Shown here piece after piece: positions 38,473 through 47,376 of a stretch of 64,000 bases of DNA. The stretch spans positions 1 through 64,000 of the forward strand of contig NZ_JAEPBH010000021.1 in the NCBI RefSeq assembly GCF_016632365.1. The letters are read 5' to 3'. Source of the DNA: Tenebrionibacter intestinalis (GTDB lineage Bacteria; Pseudomonadota; Gammaproteobacteria; Enterobacterales; Enterobacteriaceae). The notes under the pieces are model-generated. The model was not told the DNA's origin. It worked only from the letters and a program-made list of their open reading frames with translations, and did no database searches. Positions within the stretch are counted from its first letter, which is position 1. Every line of letters begins with the position of its first letter. The position numbers and the translations under genes are program-made.

Positions 38473-38806
38473 AAGTTTTCCTTTTGTAAAGAACGTTCAG
38501 GGTGCGGTACGTAAAAGCGCAATTTGCCCTGCGCCAGCAGCGCAAGGTTGCCTACGATAAGCCCCCAATAATCAGGCCGGAGAAAATAAACAGCGGCAAC
38601 GCCAGCCGCTGGGACAAAACGCCAGGCCGAGCGAAAAACGCCGAAAAGAGGTATTCCAACGGCTGACTCGGGTGTTGCGCTATCAAACAGCACAGCGTGC
38701 GCCAGATAAACGCCCTCGCCAGCCGCGCCCGGAGAGCGACAGTCGCGCCAATCGGCACATTGCCAGAACGGCAGGCCAGATAGTCGCCGCATAACGCCAC
38801 GCCCAC
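38469..38806 (-). pseudogene. tehA: tehA remnant (C-terminal part, frameshifted)
   Basis: Two frames together resemble the last third of TehA, the 10-TM tellurite/dicarboxylate-type transporter. One has CLIAQHPSQPLEYLFSAFF and LALPLFIFSGLIIGG. The other has [20 protein letters not shown] up to the stop overlapping tehB. The N-terminal about 200 residues are absent and at least one frameshift separates the pieces, so no transporter can be made. Confidence 0.75.
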
Positions 38807-39252
38807 CTTAGCCCAATAATATCAGGCGCCATACCAATTCTTCCCGCCGGGGGCTCAGGAGCTTTCGCTGGCGCAAAGACATTGTCTTACCCACATTTTT
38901 AACGTTTAAAGTGGTATTTTAAATGCATTTTAAGAAATTACCAGGCGGATGACCAGCGTCAAAAAGAAGTATAAAAGGCTATAGTCAAAATTTTCACTAA
39001 AAAATTTAAAAACAACTTTTTTAAAACAAAAGGTTATTGGATTATCCGTTTTGGCGAAATCACGGCGGCGCAACGGGAAATCGCCCCGTAGCGCCAACAT
39101 AGTGCGGCCAGCCCATCGCCTGTCGCAGCCAGCTTTTGTTACGCTAAAGCAGGCCATTTGCCCGGCAAACCTGGGCATCTGATGATAGCTTAGCGGCACT
39201 GGCCGCACGCAGACGCAAGAAATATACGCAGCACAGTATCAGCGCCGCGTGG
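38807..39252. other. Region between tehA remnant and CRISPR array
   Basis: About 450 bases without a supported gene. A minus-strand open frame (38930-39208) shows no recognisable domain. It may be an eroded part of the array's trailer end or of tehA flanking DNA. Confidence 0.4.
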
Positions 39253-39338
39253 GTATAACGCTGCCTGTGCGGCAGTCAACGCATCACATCGGATATAAAA
39301 ACTTTAAACATATCTAAGCTGCCTGTACGACAGTCAAC
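39253..39338 (-). CRISPR. Relic type I-F CRISPR array: two degenerate repeats, one spacer
   Basis: Repeat 1 on the minus strand (39338-39311) begins GTTGACTGTCGTACAGGCAG and continues CTTAGATA. It differs from the common I-F repeat (GTTCACTGCCGTACAGGCAG + CTTAGAAA) at three positions. Repeat 2 (39280-39253) begins GTTGACTGCCGCACAGGCAG and then diverges. They enclose one 30-bp AT-rich spacer (39281-39310); the usual unit of 60 bp is 58 here, explained by an indel in repeat 2. The array is downstream of csy4 in the direction of the cas genes, as in other I-F loci, with an AT-rich leader-like stretch of about 110 bp (39339-39449). Confidence 0.8.
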
Positions 39339-39449
39339 TAAAATATATATTTATTGGTTAACATTATTGTTTTTACGACATAACACAGCCGTGAGCAAAC
39401 CCGCACTTTGCAATGACAAAAGCAAACGGGGCTGGGCTTTATCCGTTAG

Positions 39450-40004
39450 TCAAAACCACGGAATGGTCGCCCGGGCGCTCAGGCCGTAACTGCTAAATCG
39501 CCCGACAACCGGCGCGCTCAACAGCTCTCCGTGGCAAATAAACAGGCGAAAGTGCTGGCCGCTGGAGAGGCTTTTCAGGTTAAGGTATGGCTGATCACTC
39601 TGCTGTGGCTGGGCGCTCGCCAGTCGCTCTTGCGCCTGCGCCTCACTGAGCCATCCCTTTCGCACCGACCGACTGAGCAACCGTGCCGGACTGCTTTTGA
39701 CCTGTACCCGTCTGACAGTGCGCCAGCGGTTGCCCGCAGGCACGAGGGCGATATCAGTAACGTGGCAATAGTCACCCAACCCGGCGCGCCAGCGGGTCGC
39801 TTCCAGTTCGCTCAGCGCAACCGCCGTGCCGTGCAGGCGCAGTACCGATCCGGGCGTGCGCGAATACTCGGGAAAACTGACGCCGATGTCGCCCCTGCCC
39901 CTGGCGCCAAGCGCGCGGTGAAGCTTGGCAAACAGCGCCGCCATTAGCGCTTCTGTTGAAAACTCAGGATCCCGAAGTACGCGAATATTGAGATAACTGT
40001 TCAT
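39450..40004 (-). CDS. csy4: Cas6f/Csy4 crRNA endoribonuclease
   Basis: The 184-aa protein cuts pre-crRNA at the repeat hairpin and stays bound to the 3' end of the crRNA. The N-terminal YLNIRVLRDPEF, the catalytic-histidine region KLHRALGARG, the basic helix RRVQVKSSPARLLSRSVRKG that binds the hairpin, and the C-terminal SGQHFRLFICHG and FSSYGLSARATIPWF are all present. The frame and key residues look intact. It is the last gene of the operon, 11 bp after csy3. Confidence 0.92.
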   Translation of the reverse strand: MNSYLNIRVLRDPEFSTEALMAALFAKLHRALGARGRGDIGVSFPEYSRTPGSVLRLHGTAVALSELEATRWRAGLGDYCHVTDIALVPAGNRWRTVRRVQVKSSPARLLSRSVRKGWLSEAQAQERLASAQPQQSDQPYLNLKSLSSGQHFRLFICHGELLSAPVVGRFSSYGLSARATIPWF

Positions 40005-40015
40005 TACGCCTCTCC

Positions 40016-41017
40016 TTACTCTCCTTTTTCGCCAAACACCCCGCCGCGGATCAACACGGCCATAACATAGTGCTGTTGCGCCACGTCAGGCGCTTTGCCT
40101 TTTATTACCCAGTCATCCAGCAGCGTATAGAAATCAAGCTTTTCTTTCGGCTGACGACAGGCTACGCCACGGCTGGTTACCGCGCCGTATGGTTCGATAG
40201 CAATTGCCCCCAGTTCAGCCACTTTAGGGTGCCAGGTATCAATAGTGCGCAGCGCATTGCCAATTTTCTGCGCATGCATCGCAGCCACATTATCTACCTG
40301 ATAAAGAAAGCGGCTTTTGCTGCTATTGGCGTCAAGCACCAGTTCCTGAGACGGAAACACTTCCTGACCTGCCCCCATCAGCACCTGCGCTTCCACCTGC
40401 AACAGCACGGCGTGTTTACCGCTCAGGCCTTTTTCAATTTCCTGGGCCAGCGGGGCCAGTCCGGCATTGCCGGATGAAAATTCTCGCAATGAATAGTCAT
40501 ACGCGTTAAACGCCCAGCTATTGCGACCGCAGGTGACGCAAATGCGAATCTGCTCCGCCCCCACCCTGTTACGCCACAAAAAACGCCCGTTCGCCAGATT
40601 ACAGGCATAACGGCGGGCCAGCTCGCAAAAGCCGTGTTCATCAATGTAACCGGCAATCACCCGTTCAAGCGCTTGCTGATAAATGCGGTCATTACACACC
40701 GACGGCGTGCAGAGGTTGCCTAACACGCGCAGGGTAAAATTTACTTTCAGAGTATCTGCATCGGCTCTGAGCGCCGCCGTATCCACGCGCTGTAGATTCG
40801 GCTTTTGAATCTCAGCGTCAAGCTTAACCGGATCGCAGGCAATCGCGTTTTTCAGACGGTTTGAAATCGTGCCGCGCACGGCTTTCTCTTTTATTACCAC
40901 CGGCTGCCACTGTTCTCCCTGCCAGCAACCGGCATACATCATCGCATCTGATGTCGCCAGCTTGCGTTCAAATGCCAGCACAGACGCGGTTTTTACAGCA
41001 TCGGATGCCTTAGCCAT
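40016..41017 (-). CDS. csy3: Cas7f/Csy3 backbone subunit of the I-F Cascade
   Basis: The 333-aa protein forms the six-copy backbone on the crRNA. Conserved stretches are [48 protein letters not shown] and the C-terminal RGVACRQP. The ATG at 41017 has AAGGAC 6 nt upstream; the open frame starts 11 codons earlier. The length is normal and no disruption is seen. It lies 11 bp after csy2. Confidence 0.92.
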   Translation of the reverse strand: MAKASDAVKTASVLAFERKLATSDAMMYAGCWQGEQWQPVVIKEKAVRGTISNRLKNAIACDPVKLDAEIQKPNLQRVDTAALRADADTLKVNFTLRVLGNLCTPSVCNDRIYQQALERVIAGYIDEHGFCELARRYACNLANGRFLWRNRVGAEQIRICVTCGRNSWAFNAYDYSLREFSSGNAGLAPLAQEIEKGLSGKHAVLLQVEAQVLMGAGQEVFPSQELVLDANSSKSRFLYQVDNVAAMHAQKIGNALRTIDTWHPKVAELGAIAIEPYGAVTSRGVACRQPKEKLDFYTLLDDWVIKGKAPDVAQQHYVMAVLIRGGVFGEKGE

Positions 41018-41028
41018 AATCTGTCCTT

Positions 41029-41973
41029 TTAGTCGAAATGTTCCACGCAATGCAGCGCAGGTTCCGTAGCGCCGCAGTAGTAGCCTGAACCTGTGGTGTG
41101 ATAGCGCCAGAGAATGTCTTCAATCGCGCGAACGCGGTGCAACCCACACCATTCCCCCACTCCGTAAACGGCTTCGACAAAGGCAAATGGCGTTTGCGCA
41201 TCACGCGCGTTGACAACCTCGCCCGGCGCGTAAAGCGGCGAAATTCTCTGCCAGCCGGTCATTATTGGGACCAGATAGCCGGGCAGCGGCTTTGGCATGT
41301 AGCGCCATGCAGCGCTCGCCCCTGAATCGGGCGAGCAGGACTGCGGCAGTTCGGCCCGCATTTTCAGCGCGGCGAAATCCAGCCAGGCGTCGAGCCGCGT
41401 GGCCTGCGGATCTTCAAGACGCAGCGCCTGGAGATGTTCGACAAGCCAGGCGCTGCGATCGCGCAGGGCAAACCCCGGCATCAACCGCCACTGAATGCGG
41501 CGCAACGCTTGCGTATTCTCCGGCCAGTCAAGCACCTCGACATGTGGCGGCGTACTGCCCACGATAGTACCGCCAGCAAGTTTCATAGTCGGACAGAGAT
41601 GGGCAAGATAGTCGGCGAGCGCGTTTTGACCATATTCGCCGTTTGCGATTTCACCATGGCAGGCCATCAGCAGCGAAACGGTCATATGCATCCGCCCTTC
41701 TTCATTAAACGGCGCGGTTTTCCCCTCTCTGGTAAGCGGATTACGCATAAGCGCGAATCGATAATCGCGCCCCGATGCATGCGCGTGTATTTGACAGGCG
41801 TGGCAGACGACCGCACAGCCATCAAGCCGCAGCGAATGGCTGTTGTTAAGCCTGCGCGAGAGCGCGTGAGTAAAGCCGAGAAAGTGGGTCATTGCCGGAA
41901 AGCCGTAAGTCAGGCCTGCAACGGCATTGGCGTTTTCCACCCGCAGGCGATGCAGTATAATAAGCGAGCTCAC
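41029..41973 (-). CDS. csy2: Cas5f/Csy2 subunit of the I-F Cascade
   Basis: The 314-aa protein forms a heterodimer with Csy1 at the 5' end of the crRNA. The family start [35 protein letters not shown] and later [13 protein letters not shown]-like segments are present. I choose the GTG at 41973: GGGAGG lies 8 nt upstream and the codon overlaps the csy1 stop (GTGA), giving translational coupling. The open frame upstream of this is within csy1. Confidence 0.9.
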   Translation of the reverse strand: MSSLIILHRLRVENANAVAGLTYGFPAMTHFLGFTHALSRRLNNSHSLRLDGCAVVCHACQIHAHASGRDYRFALMRNPLTREGKTAPFNEEGRMHMTVSLLMACHGEIANGEYGQNALADYLAHLCPTMKLAGGTIVGSTPPHVEVLDWPENTQALRRIQWRLMPGFALRDRSAWLVEHLQALRLEDPQATRLDAWLDFAALKMRAELPQSCSPDSGASAAWRYMPKPLPGYLVPIMTGWQRISPLYAPGEVVNARDAQTPFAFVEAVYGVGEWCGLHRVRAIEDILWRYHTTGSGYYCGATEPALHCVEHFD

Positions 41974-43289
41974 TTTAACGCCTCCCTGATAATTTTTTCC
42001 ATGACGCGTAGCTGTTGACGAAAACGCGGCCAGGTCTGCCATTCGCATTTTTCAACTAAACCGACGTCCGGCAAAAACTGGCGCAGGCGATGATTGAGCC
42101 AGCGGGCGAAATCCTCCGCGACGGCATGCTGCCAGTCGTCTTTTTCACGCGCCTGCGCAAACGCGTCTTCGTTTTTTATCCGCCCCGGATCGAGCCAAAG
42201 CTGCTGATGCTGTTTCAGTTTTGGACATCCCAGACTCCATCCCTGCCACGCCGTTTGCTGAAGTTCTGCCGCCATTGCAAATAACGCATCGATTAACTCA
42301 TCGATATAACCGTCGCGCATACGGCGGATACGGCAGTTTTTATTCTCCCCTGCGCCGGTAATTAACCCTGCGATGCGGCATAACGCCGGCGTTGCCTCCA
42401 GGTCGTAACGGCCGCCGGCGGCAAAAAAAGAGTGAAGATTCTGCGGCGGTTTGCGTGCCGTTATCCATTCGGGAGGGCGCGAAGGCAGCAGCCAGGTTCG
42501 GCCGCCGCGCGCGCTGTTAAGCGCCGATATATTCTGCGGTTTAGTGCCGCCAAAGCGCATTTCAGCCAACTGAGGGAAAGCCACCAGCGGCCTGGGATGC
42601 CATTTTTTCTCACGCAGCGCCTGCCGGATATCTTTTGCGTCTTCGCCGGAACGCAGCGCCGCTATTTTCTGGTAAACCGCATGCGCAAGCGAACTGGCAA
42701 ACAGGGGGCCTAACAGGTGATAGCCGGCGCCCACCGGAAAATAGACCTGTTTTGCCAGGCGGTGAGAAGACGGTTTGCCCACGGCCAGCGCGCGAGAAAA
42801 ACCCGTTACCCACTCGTTGAGCTGCTGCGGCGTTTCAGCATAAGCGCTCAGAGCAGAGACGTCGCCGCGTTTCAGGCATGCCAGGAGTGAGTCGCCCGCA
42901 ATTTCCGTTTGCAGAAATTTGGCCACGTCAAGCGCAGCGGCGTTGCCGACCACATCCAACACGGGGGCTTTCAGTGCCGCACTGCTCAGATAGCCCCCTT
43001 CCGTCTGCGCCTCGCAGTAGACGCTGCTGCTTTTAGAATCGCCGTGGGTGAATTTCGCCGCATGAGTAACCAGCGCAATTTGATCCGCGCGGCTGGCGGC
43101 ATCGGTCAGCCAGTTCTGCGGCGTATAACGCTGTTCCAGTTCACAACGCTGTTGTGCAATAACGGCCTGCTGACTGGCGCTTGCCCCCGCCAGCCGCAAC
43201 GCTGCATTTTTATCAAAAAGCGCCAGTTTTGACTGGCGTCGCTTAAATATATAATCAGCAATAAAGGCAGTCAGAGCATCCTGCGACAT
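41970..43289 (-). CDS. csy1: Cas8f/Csy1 large subunit of the I-F Cascade
   Basis: The 439-aa protein reads the PAM and recruits Cas3 in type I-F systems. Typical are the N-terminal IADYIFKRRQSKLALFDKNA, WLTDAASRADQIALVTHAAKFTHGDSKSS and QNISALNSARGGRTWLLPSRPP. I start at 43289 (GGGAG about 5 nt upstream) rather than the earlier ATG at 43316. Length and frame are normal. Confidence 0.92.
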   Translation of the reverse strand: MSQDALTAFIADYIFKRRQSKLALFDKNAALRLAGASASQQAVIAQQRCELEQRYTPQNWLTDAASRADQIALVTHAAKFTHGDSKSSSVYCEAQTEGGYLSSAALKAPVLDVVGNAAALDVAKFLQTEIAGDSLLACLKRGDVSALSAYAETPQQLNEWVTGFSRALAVGKPSSHRLAKQVYFPVGAGYHLLGPLFASSLAHAVYQKIAALRSGEDAKDIRQALREKKWHPRPLVAFPQLAEMRFGGTKPQNISALNSARGGRTWLLPSRPPEWITARKPPQNLHSFFAAGGRYDLEATPALCRIAGLITGAGENKNCRIRRMRDGYIDELIDALFAMAAELQQTAWQGWSLGCPKLKQHQQLWLDPGRIKNEDAFAQAREKDDWQHAVAEDFARWLNHRLRQFLPDVGLVEKCEWQTWPRFRQQLRVMEKIIREALK

Positions 43290-43578
43290 ATTTTCTCCCA
43301 AACGCGCTGGTATCAAAATACAGTGAAATAAAAAAATAAGTTTTTTCTACGAACGCAAACACCCGCTTGTAAGTACAATGATTTATTATCCAGAACATTG
43401 AGCTAATTAGCAGTGTCAGAAAAAACGCATTTTATTTTTTGCGAGATAAGTCTCCTCACGACGCATCGTTAAACAGGACATTAATGGGCATGAAACTTTT
43501 CCAGATATTATGCGCCTTCTTTATTCAAACCAGCGCAATACGTTTCATCGAAACAAACGCGGCGACGCGCGGTGATAT
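43290..43578. other. AT-rich gap between cas3 and csy1
   Basis: The 290 bases between the cas3 stop and csy1 hold no gene. The part next to csy1 is AT-rich and probably contains a promoter for csy1-csy2-csy3-csy4 separate from cas3. Confidence 0.45.
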
Positions 43579-46575
43579 TTAATCAGGCGTGCGAAACACG
43601 CCCAACAACGGATGAAACCACCACGGATCCGCACTACTTCGTTTATGCACACGCAGCGTTACTTCACCATAACGTTCCGATACTGCCGTCAGCGTCATTT
43701 TTCGTTCATCGGCAAGCGCTGTTAGTACGACATTGTAATCAATACGAAACCACGGCTTTACGCCTTCGCCCATCGTGAGTTCGCAGCGTATAAATCGCTC
43801 CGATGCTTTCCAGTTTCCCGTTTCGGTTTTAAAAAAAAATGCGGGTATATCGTCGTTGTTCGACATACGAATAAAAAACTGCGCCTGGGGGCCAGTGCAG
43901 CGAAACGGTCGACGTCGCTGTAACTCGGCGCACCAGGTCACGGGCGCACGCCACCAGAGCGCAGCCGCCGGCGCTTTCATCTCATCCTGACCTAACAGTT
44001 CCGCTCTGAGCCGCCGGTGTTCCAGCGCGGCGAAGGCATTATCATCGTTATTCTCCGCAATGCGCGCCAGCGCGTTGATGCCCCGACAGGCAGCCTCCGG
44101 CAGCAAATCCTGCATGTCATGGCTGGGCAATGACCATTTCAGGGTTTCGTAACCCGGCTGGCAGTAAGCCGGATTACGTCCGCTAAGCGCGTTAATGTTA
44201 CGTCCAAGGATAATCAGGTTCGGCGAGGCGGGCGCTATTGCACGATGGCGCTGTATGCGTCCGGCAAACTGAATAAGTGAACGCATAGAACTGGGTTCGA
44301 TAATGCCCCAGTGCGCATCCCAGTCGCGCCCCACTTCAACCACGGATGTGGCCAGCACGACAAAGAGATGGCGCCGCGCCAGACTGTCGGACAGCGCCGC
44401 GCTGACTTCCGGCAACTGCCACAACTGCGCCGGATCGCGACGATCAAATGCCCTGTCGAGCCGTTTTTCAATAAATGAGCGCACCGCCAGCGGGTGCTGG
44501 CTATGGTAAATACTGTAATGTATACAGCAGCCGTCCGGCGACGCCTGCGCCATTAACGTTTGGGCCACGGCCACCAGCGGGTCAATATTGGCGAGAAGCA
44601 CTATCCCCAACGAGACGGTTTTGCCGCTTTGGTGGCGGTCATGATGATCTGCATCCAGACGCAGCATCTGGCGCTGCACTTCAGCGGCAACGGCGTCAAT
44701 TGCGCCACGGCGACCGGCAGCAGCGGCCCTGACCGGCACAATATTTCCCAGCCGCAGGCGCTTTTGTTCAGACAGGCGGCTGGCGCGAAGCAGGGCAAAC
44801 TCACGATGCGCCATACTAAAAGTCTCATCACTCGCCGCATCCCGGGCCGTTGATCCATATTCATCAAACCAGGCGCAGCAAATATTCAACGACACTCCCG
44901 CGTCGCCGCATTCACGCTGCCATGCGCGCCGCCCTTCGCAATAGGCGCTAAACAGCGTTTCTACCTGCGCCGGGGGTAGCGTTGCCGATGACAACAACAC
45001 CCGAGCGCCCAGCATACCGGCCCAGTGAACCAGCCGACACTGGGCATGTAAATCGGCAGGATCGAAATCGTCCGGTTCGTCGAGCACCAGATCGCTGCTC
45101 AACAGACGCAACATAGCCGGAATTTGTCTACCGCCGCTTACGCCTTCAACCGCAGGCATCAGGTGATCTATCGTGGTGACCAGCACTGGCGCGCATACCA
45201 TCCGCGCTACGCGCGGGTCTTTATTCAGCCATTCCCCGAGCGGGCCTGCGCAAACAACGCCGGCAAAATGTACATCATCGCTCTCCTCCAGCATCGCGTC
45301 GGCGCTGTCGCTGCCGTCATCCGGTTCGGGCAAAGGGGGGTCATGAAGCTCTCGCGCCGCCGTCGAACCGGTCAGCACCGCTAACAGGTCATGGCTTAAA
45401 CCCAGCCTTTTTTCCAGCATGCTGGCAGTTTGCAGAGTCAGCGTGCGTAGCCCAAGCGCAACGCTGAAGCGACAGCCCCTGTGAGGATCTGACAGCGCAG
45501 ACATAATGCGGGCATTGGCGAAGGTTTTGCCACACCCTGTAGAGGCCATGTTAATGCCGAAAAAACCGTGCCGTCGGCTACGCGCGCGCAGCGCAAACGC
45601 CACATCCCAGGCGCTGTTCTGCCAGCGGTAGCGTTTATCAACGATCCGCTCGCAAAAACCCGGCTGCTCCCCGATAGCCGGCAACAGGGCCATTGCGCGC
45701 GGCAGCATACGCCCAATCAGCATCGAATAGTGCGCCACGCCGCAAAGGTGTTCGTCCAGCCGCTGATGCATCGTCCGCAATCCCCCGCTTTTAGCGCCGT
45801 TAGCCCAGACGACATAGTTTTCATCCCGCCACGCCGGCGCAGCGGGCTGCGCCGAATAATGGTGATCGGCCAGCATTAAGGTCAGGCGCGCCATATGCTG
45901 AGTAAACAGGCAGCCCTGCTCGCCGGCGCCGCGCAACACTTGCAGTTTCATCGCCTGCCTTGAGACCTGTTGCGCCTTATGCCGCCAGGTACGGCTGCGC
46001 AGCGGCGTTCCTTGTGGGAAGGTCCAGACAGTTTCAAAAATTTTACGCGTTTTAAACTTCTTGTGATTCAACGAGTTCCAGTCTGGATTAAGCTGATTTT
46101 CCAGCCACTGGCGACAGTATGCAATATCAGGCTCCCCGGTACGCGCCTGCGGAAGGCGGTGATGTGAGAGAATAAGCCAGCCAACGGCGCGCGCAAGCGG
46201 CGCCAGGCTGCGCAGCGGGCTGGCGTTCAGCGCCTGCCCGCTCACGGGGCAAATACGCCTGTCCGGATGGTCTTTAACCAGCTTCGCCAGCAGCGGTTTC
46301 TCATCAGCGCTGGATAATTGCCCCAGTTTTGCCAGCCATTCATCATCGCTTTTTTGCCCCGCAAATGCCTCAAACAGGCGCAGCGAAATCCATTCATGGC
46401 GATAGGGCTGAAAACGAAATTTCCCAGTGCCGGCCAGCGATTGTTGAAAACAGCGCCCGGCTTTGCCGAAATCGTGAAACAATGCGGCAATGGCGGCCAG
46501 CACGGCAAACGTTTCAGCGCTACGCCAGCTATTCACTCCGCCGTCACGCACAGGCGCATTACCCATAAACGGCAT
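43579..46575 (-). CDS. cas3: Type I-F Cas3 nuclease-helicase, Cas2 domain absent
   Basis: The 998-codon frame has the HD nuclease motif (ALFHDFGKAG, residues 31-40) and a complete SF2 helicase: ASTGCGKTFANARIM (Walker A), LVLDEPDDFDP (DExD), LLSSATLPP (III), LATSVVEVGRDWD (V) and QFAGRIQRHR (VI). Typical I-F Cas3 carries an N-terminal Cas2 domain of about 90 residues ahead of the ...WRSAE...HDFGK segment. Here the frame begins about 15 residues before WRSAE and a TAG closes it four codons upstream of the first ATG. The preceding ORF at 46559-46801 is in another frame and does not look like Cas2. The true start may be 46575, 46566, or in that ORF through a frameshift. Confidence 0.88.
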   Translation of the reverse strand: MPFMGNAPVRDGGVNSWRSAETFAVLAAIAALFHDFGKAGRCFQQSLAGTGKFRFQPYRHEWISLRLFEAFAGQKSDDEWLAKLGQLSSADEKPLLAKLVKDHPDRRICPVSGQALNASPLRSLAPLARAVGWLILSHHRLPQARTGEPDIAYCRQWLENQLNPDWNSLNHKKFKTRKIFETVWTFPQGTPLRSRTWRHKAQQVSRQAMKLQVLRGAGEQGCLFTQHMARLTLMLADHHYSAQPAAPAWRDENYVVWANGAKSGGLRTMHQRLDEHLCGVAHYSMLIGRMLPRAMALLPAIGEQPGFCERIVDKRYRWQNSAWDVAFALRARSRRHGFFGINMASTGCGKTFANARIMSALSDPHRGCRFSVALGLRTLTLQTASMLEKRLGLSHDLLAVLTGSTAARELHDPPLPEPDDGSDSADAMLEESDDVHFAGVVCAGPLGEWLNKDPRVARMVCAPVLVTTIDHLMPAVEGVSGGRQIPAMLRLLSSDLVLDEPDDFDPADLHAQCRLVHWAGMLGARVLLSSATLPPAQVETLFSAYCEGRRAWQRECGDAGVSLNICCAWFDEYGSTARDAASDETFSMAHREFALLRASRLSEQKRLRLGNIVPVRAAAAGRRGAIDAVAAEVQRQMLRLDADHHDRHQSGKTVSLGIVLLANIDPLVAVAQTLMAQASPDGCCIHYSIYHSQHPLAVRSFIEKRLDRAFDRRDPAQLWQLPEVSAALSDSLARRHLFVVLATSVVEVGRDWDAHWGIIEPSSMRSLIQFAGRIQRHRAIAPASPNLIILGRNINALSGRNPAYCQPGYETLKWSLPSHDMQDLLPEAACRGINALARIAENNDDNAFAALEHRRLRAELLGQDEMKAPAAALWWRAPVTWCAELQRRRPFRCTGPQAQFFIRMSNNDDIPAFFFKTETGNWKASERFIRCELTMGEGVKPWFRIDYNVVLTALADERKMTLTAVSERYGEVTLRVHKRSSADPWWFHPLLGVFRTPD

Positions 46576-46801
46576 CAGCCCACGCTACCAGGTCCGTCTG
46601 AAATAATGGCGCGCTTCGGCGTGTAGTTTGCCGCAACGGATACGGATAGCGCAGCGCGTTCGGTTGTTCATAAATGGCAGGCTTCGGCCTGGCTACACCA
46701 CTTTTACGCCGGTTAAAGCGAACGGGAGTATGGCAATAACTGAGATAATGATTATCAGCATGGTTTGAATAAAATAGTGTGGGCCTGGAAAATACAGACA
46801 T
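46559..46801 (-). CDS. 80-codon ORF running into cas3; candidate Cas3 N-terminus
   Basis: The ATG at 46801 has CGGGAG upstream and opens 80 codons ending DLVAWADAVYG-stop within the first codons of cas3. If one base is skipped at GGG-T-AAT the reading becomes AVYG-NAPVRDGGVNSWRSAE, a smooth join to the HD domain. So this may be the displaced N-terminal part of Cas3 (mutation or +1 frameshift), or a separate small protein coupled to cas3. Composition is aromatic/arginine-rich (LFYSNHADNHYLSYCHTPVR, ALRYPYPLRQTTRRSAPLF). It shows no Cas2 features. Confidence 0.55.
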   Translation of the reverse strand: MSVFSRPTLFYSNHADNHYLSYCHTPVRFNRRKSGVARPKPAIYEQPNALRYPYPLRQTTRRSAPLFQTDLVAWADAVYG

Positions 46802-47376
46802 ACCGCAACGCTCCCGTTTTAACAGAGAGTTTCACTTTAAAAATTTACCGGCATTATACCTGTCAAAAAAATAAATATCATTTCCCTACCACCTTAAACA
46901 GATTAATCATTATGTGTTTAAATTTCTCCTGGTGGAAATTACCCAACCAAACTGAGTTTAATATAACAAAAATTTCCAGTTAATATTTTAAAAATAAATT
47001 AGCATAGCGGAATACAAAATCGTTAATCTTAATGACGTTGAAACCTCTATGTTTTTATTTTCGTTGAGGCAGGTCGTGAATAATCAGTTCCCGGCGGCAG
47101 CATAAATACCGGCACGCTGATAGTGTACCAGTTGCTTAACGGCGCGCCTTCAAGGATTAAACATAAATAAAAAAACGCCAACTCATCAGATCAGCGTAAT
47201 CTCAATCCGGAAGTGCGATTTACAGGAAGTATATCGCAGACAACAGAGTTATTTTTTACAACAATAAACACAAGCCGTTTATTCATTTCTACAAATAAAA
47301 AATGTGCTTGTGTGGTAAATATTTTACTGGAAAGCGGGCTGGCGCTGCGCAAACAGGAAAAAATCCTTGTACATAC
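46802..47376. other. AT-rich region upstream of cas3, no cas1
   Basis: In type I-F loci cas1 should precede cas3 here. These 575 bases hold no cas1-like sequence on either strand and no CRISPR repeats. A short minus-strand stretch near 47060-47190 reads like protein (ILEGAPLSNWYTISVPVFML, then PPGTDYS) but has no start and matches nothing I know; it could be an eroded gene end. Confidence 0.5.

Noticed and set aside
38930-39208. 92-aa ORF between the tehA remnant and the CRISPR array
   Set aside because: No recognisable domain, AT-rich tail and no translation signal. It looks like a chance open frame.
39193-39220. Possible third CRISPR repeat at the expected spacing
   Set aside because: A GC-rich stretch with partial similarity is present, but alignment to the I-F repeat needs several gaps and the stem is not preserved. 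Not distinguishable from chance.
46559-46801. Interpretation of the 80-codon ORF as a Cas2 domain
   Set aside because: It lacks the typical I-F Cas2 start (LxSQCxKRALxETRRILDQFAER-like pattern) and the HWI/LLWIVG segment. I keep it as an unidentified Cas3-linked ORF.
47060-47190. Remnant of cas1 upstream of cas3
   Set aside because: The readable stretch does not match Cas1 motifs. No other frame in 46802-47376 does either.
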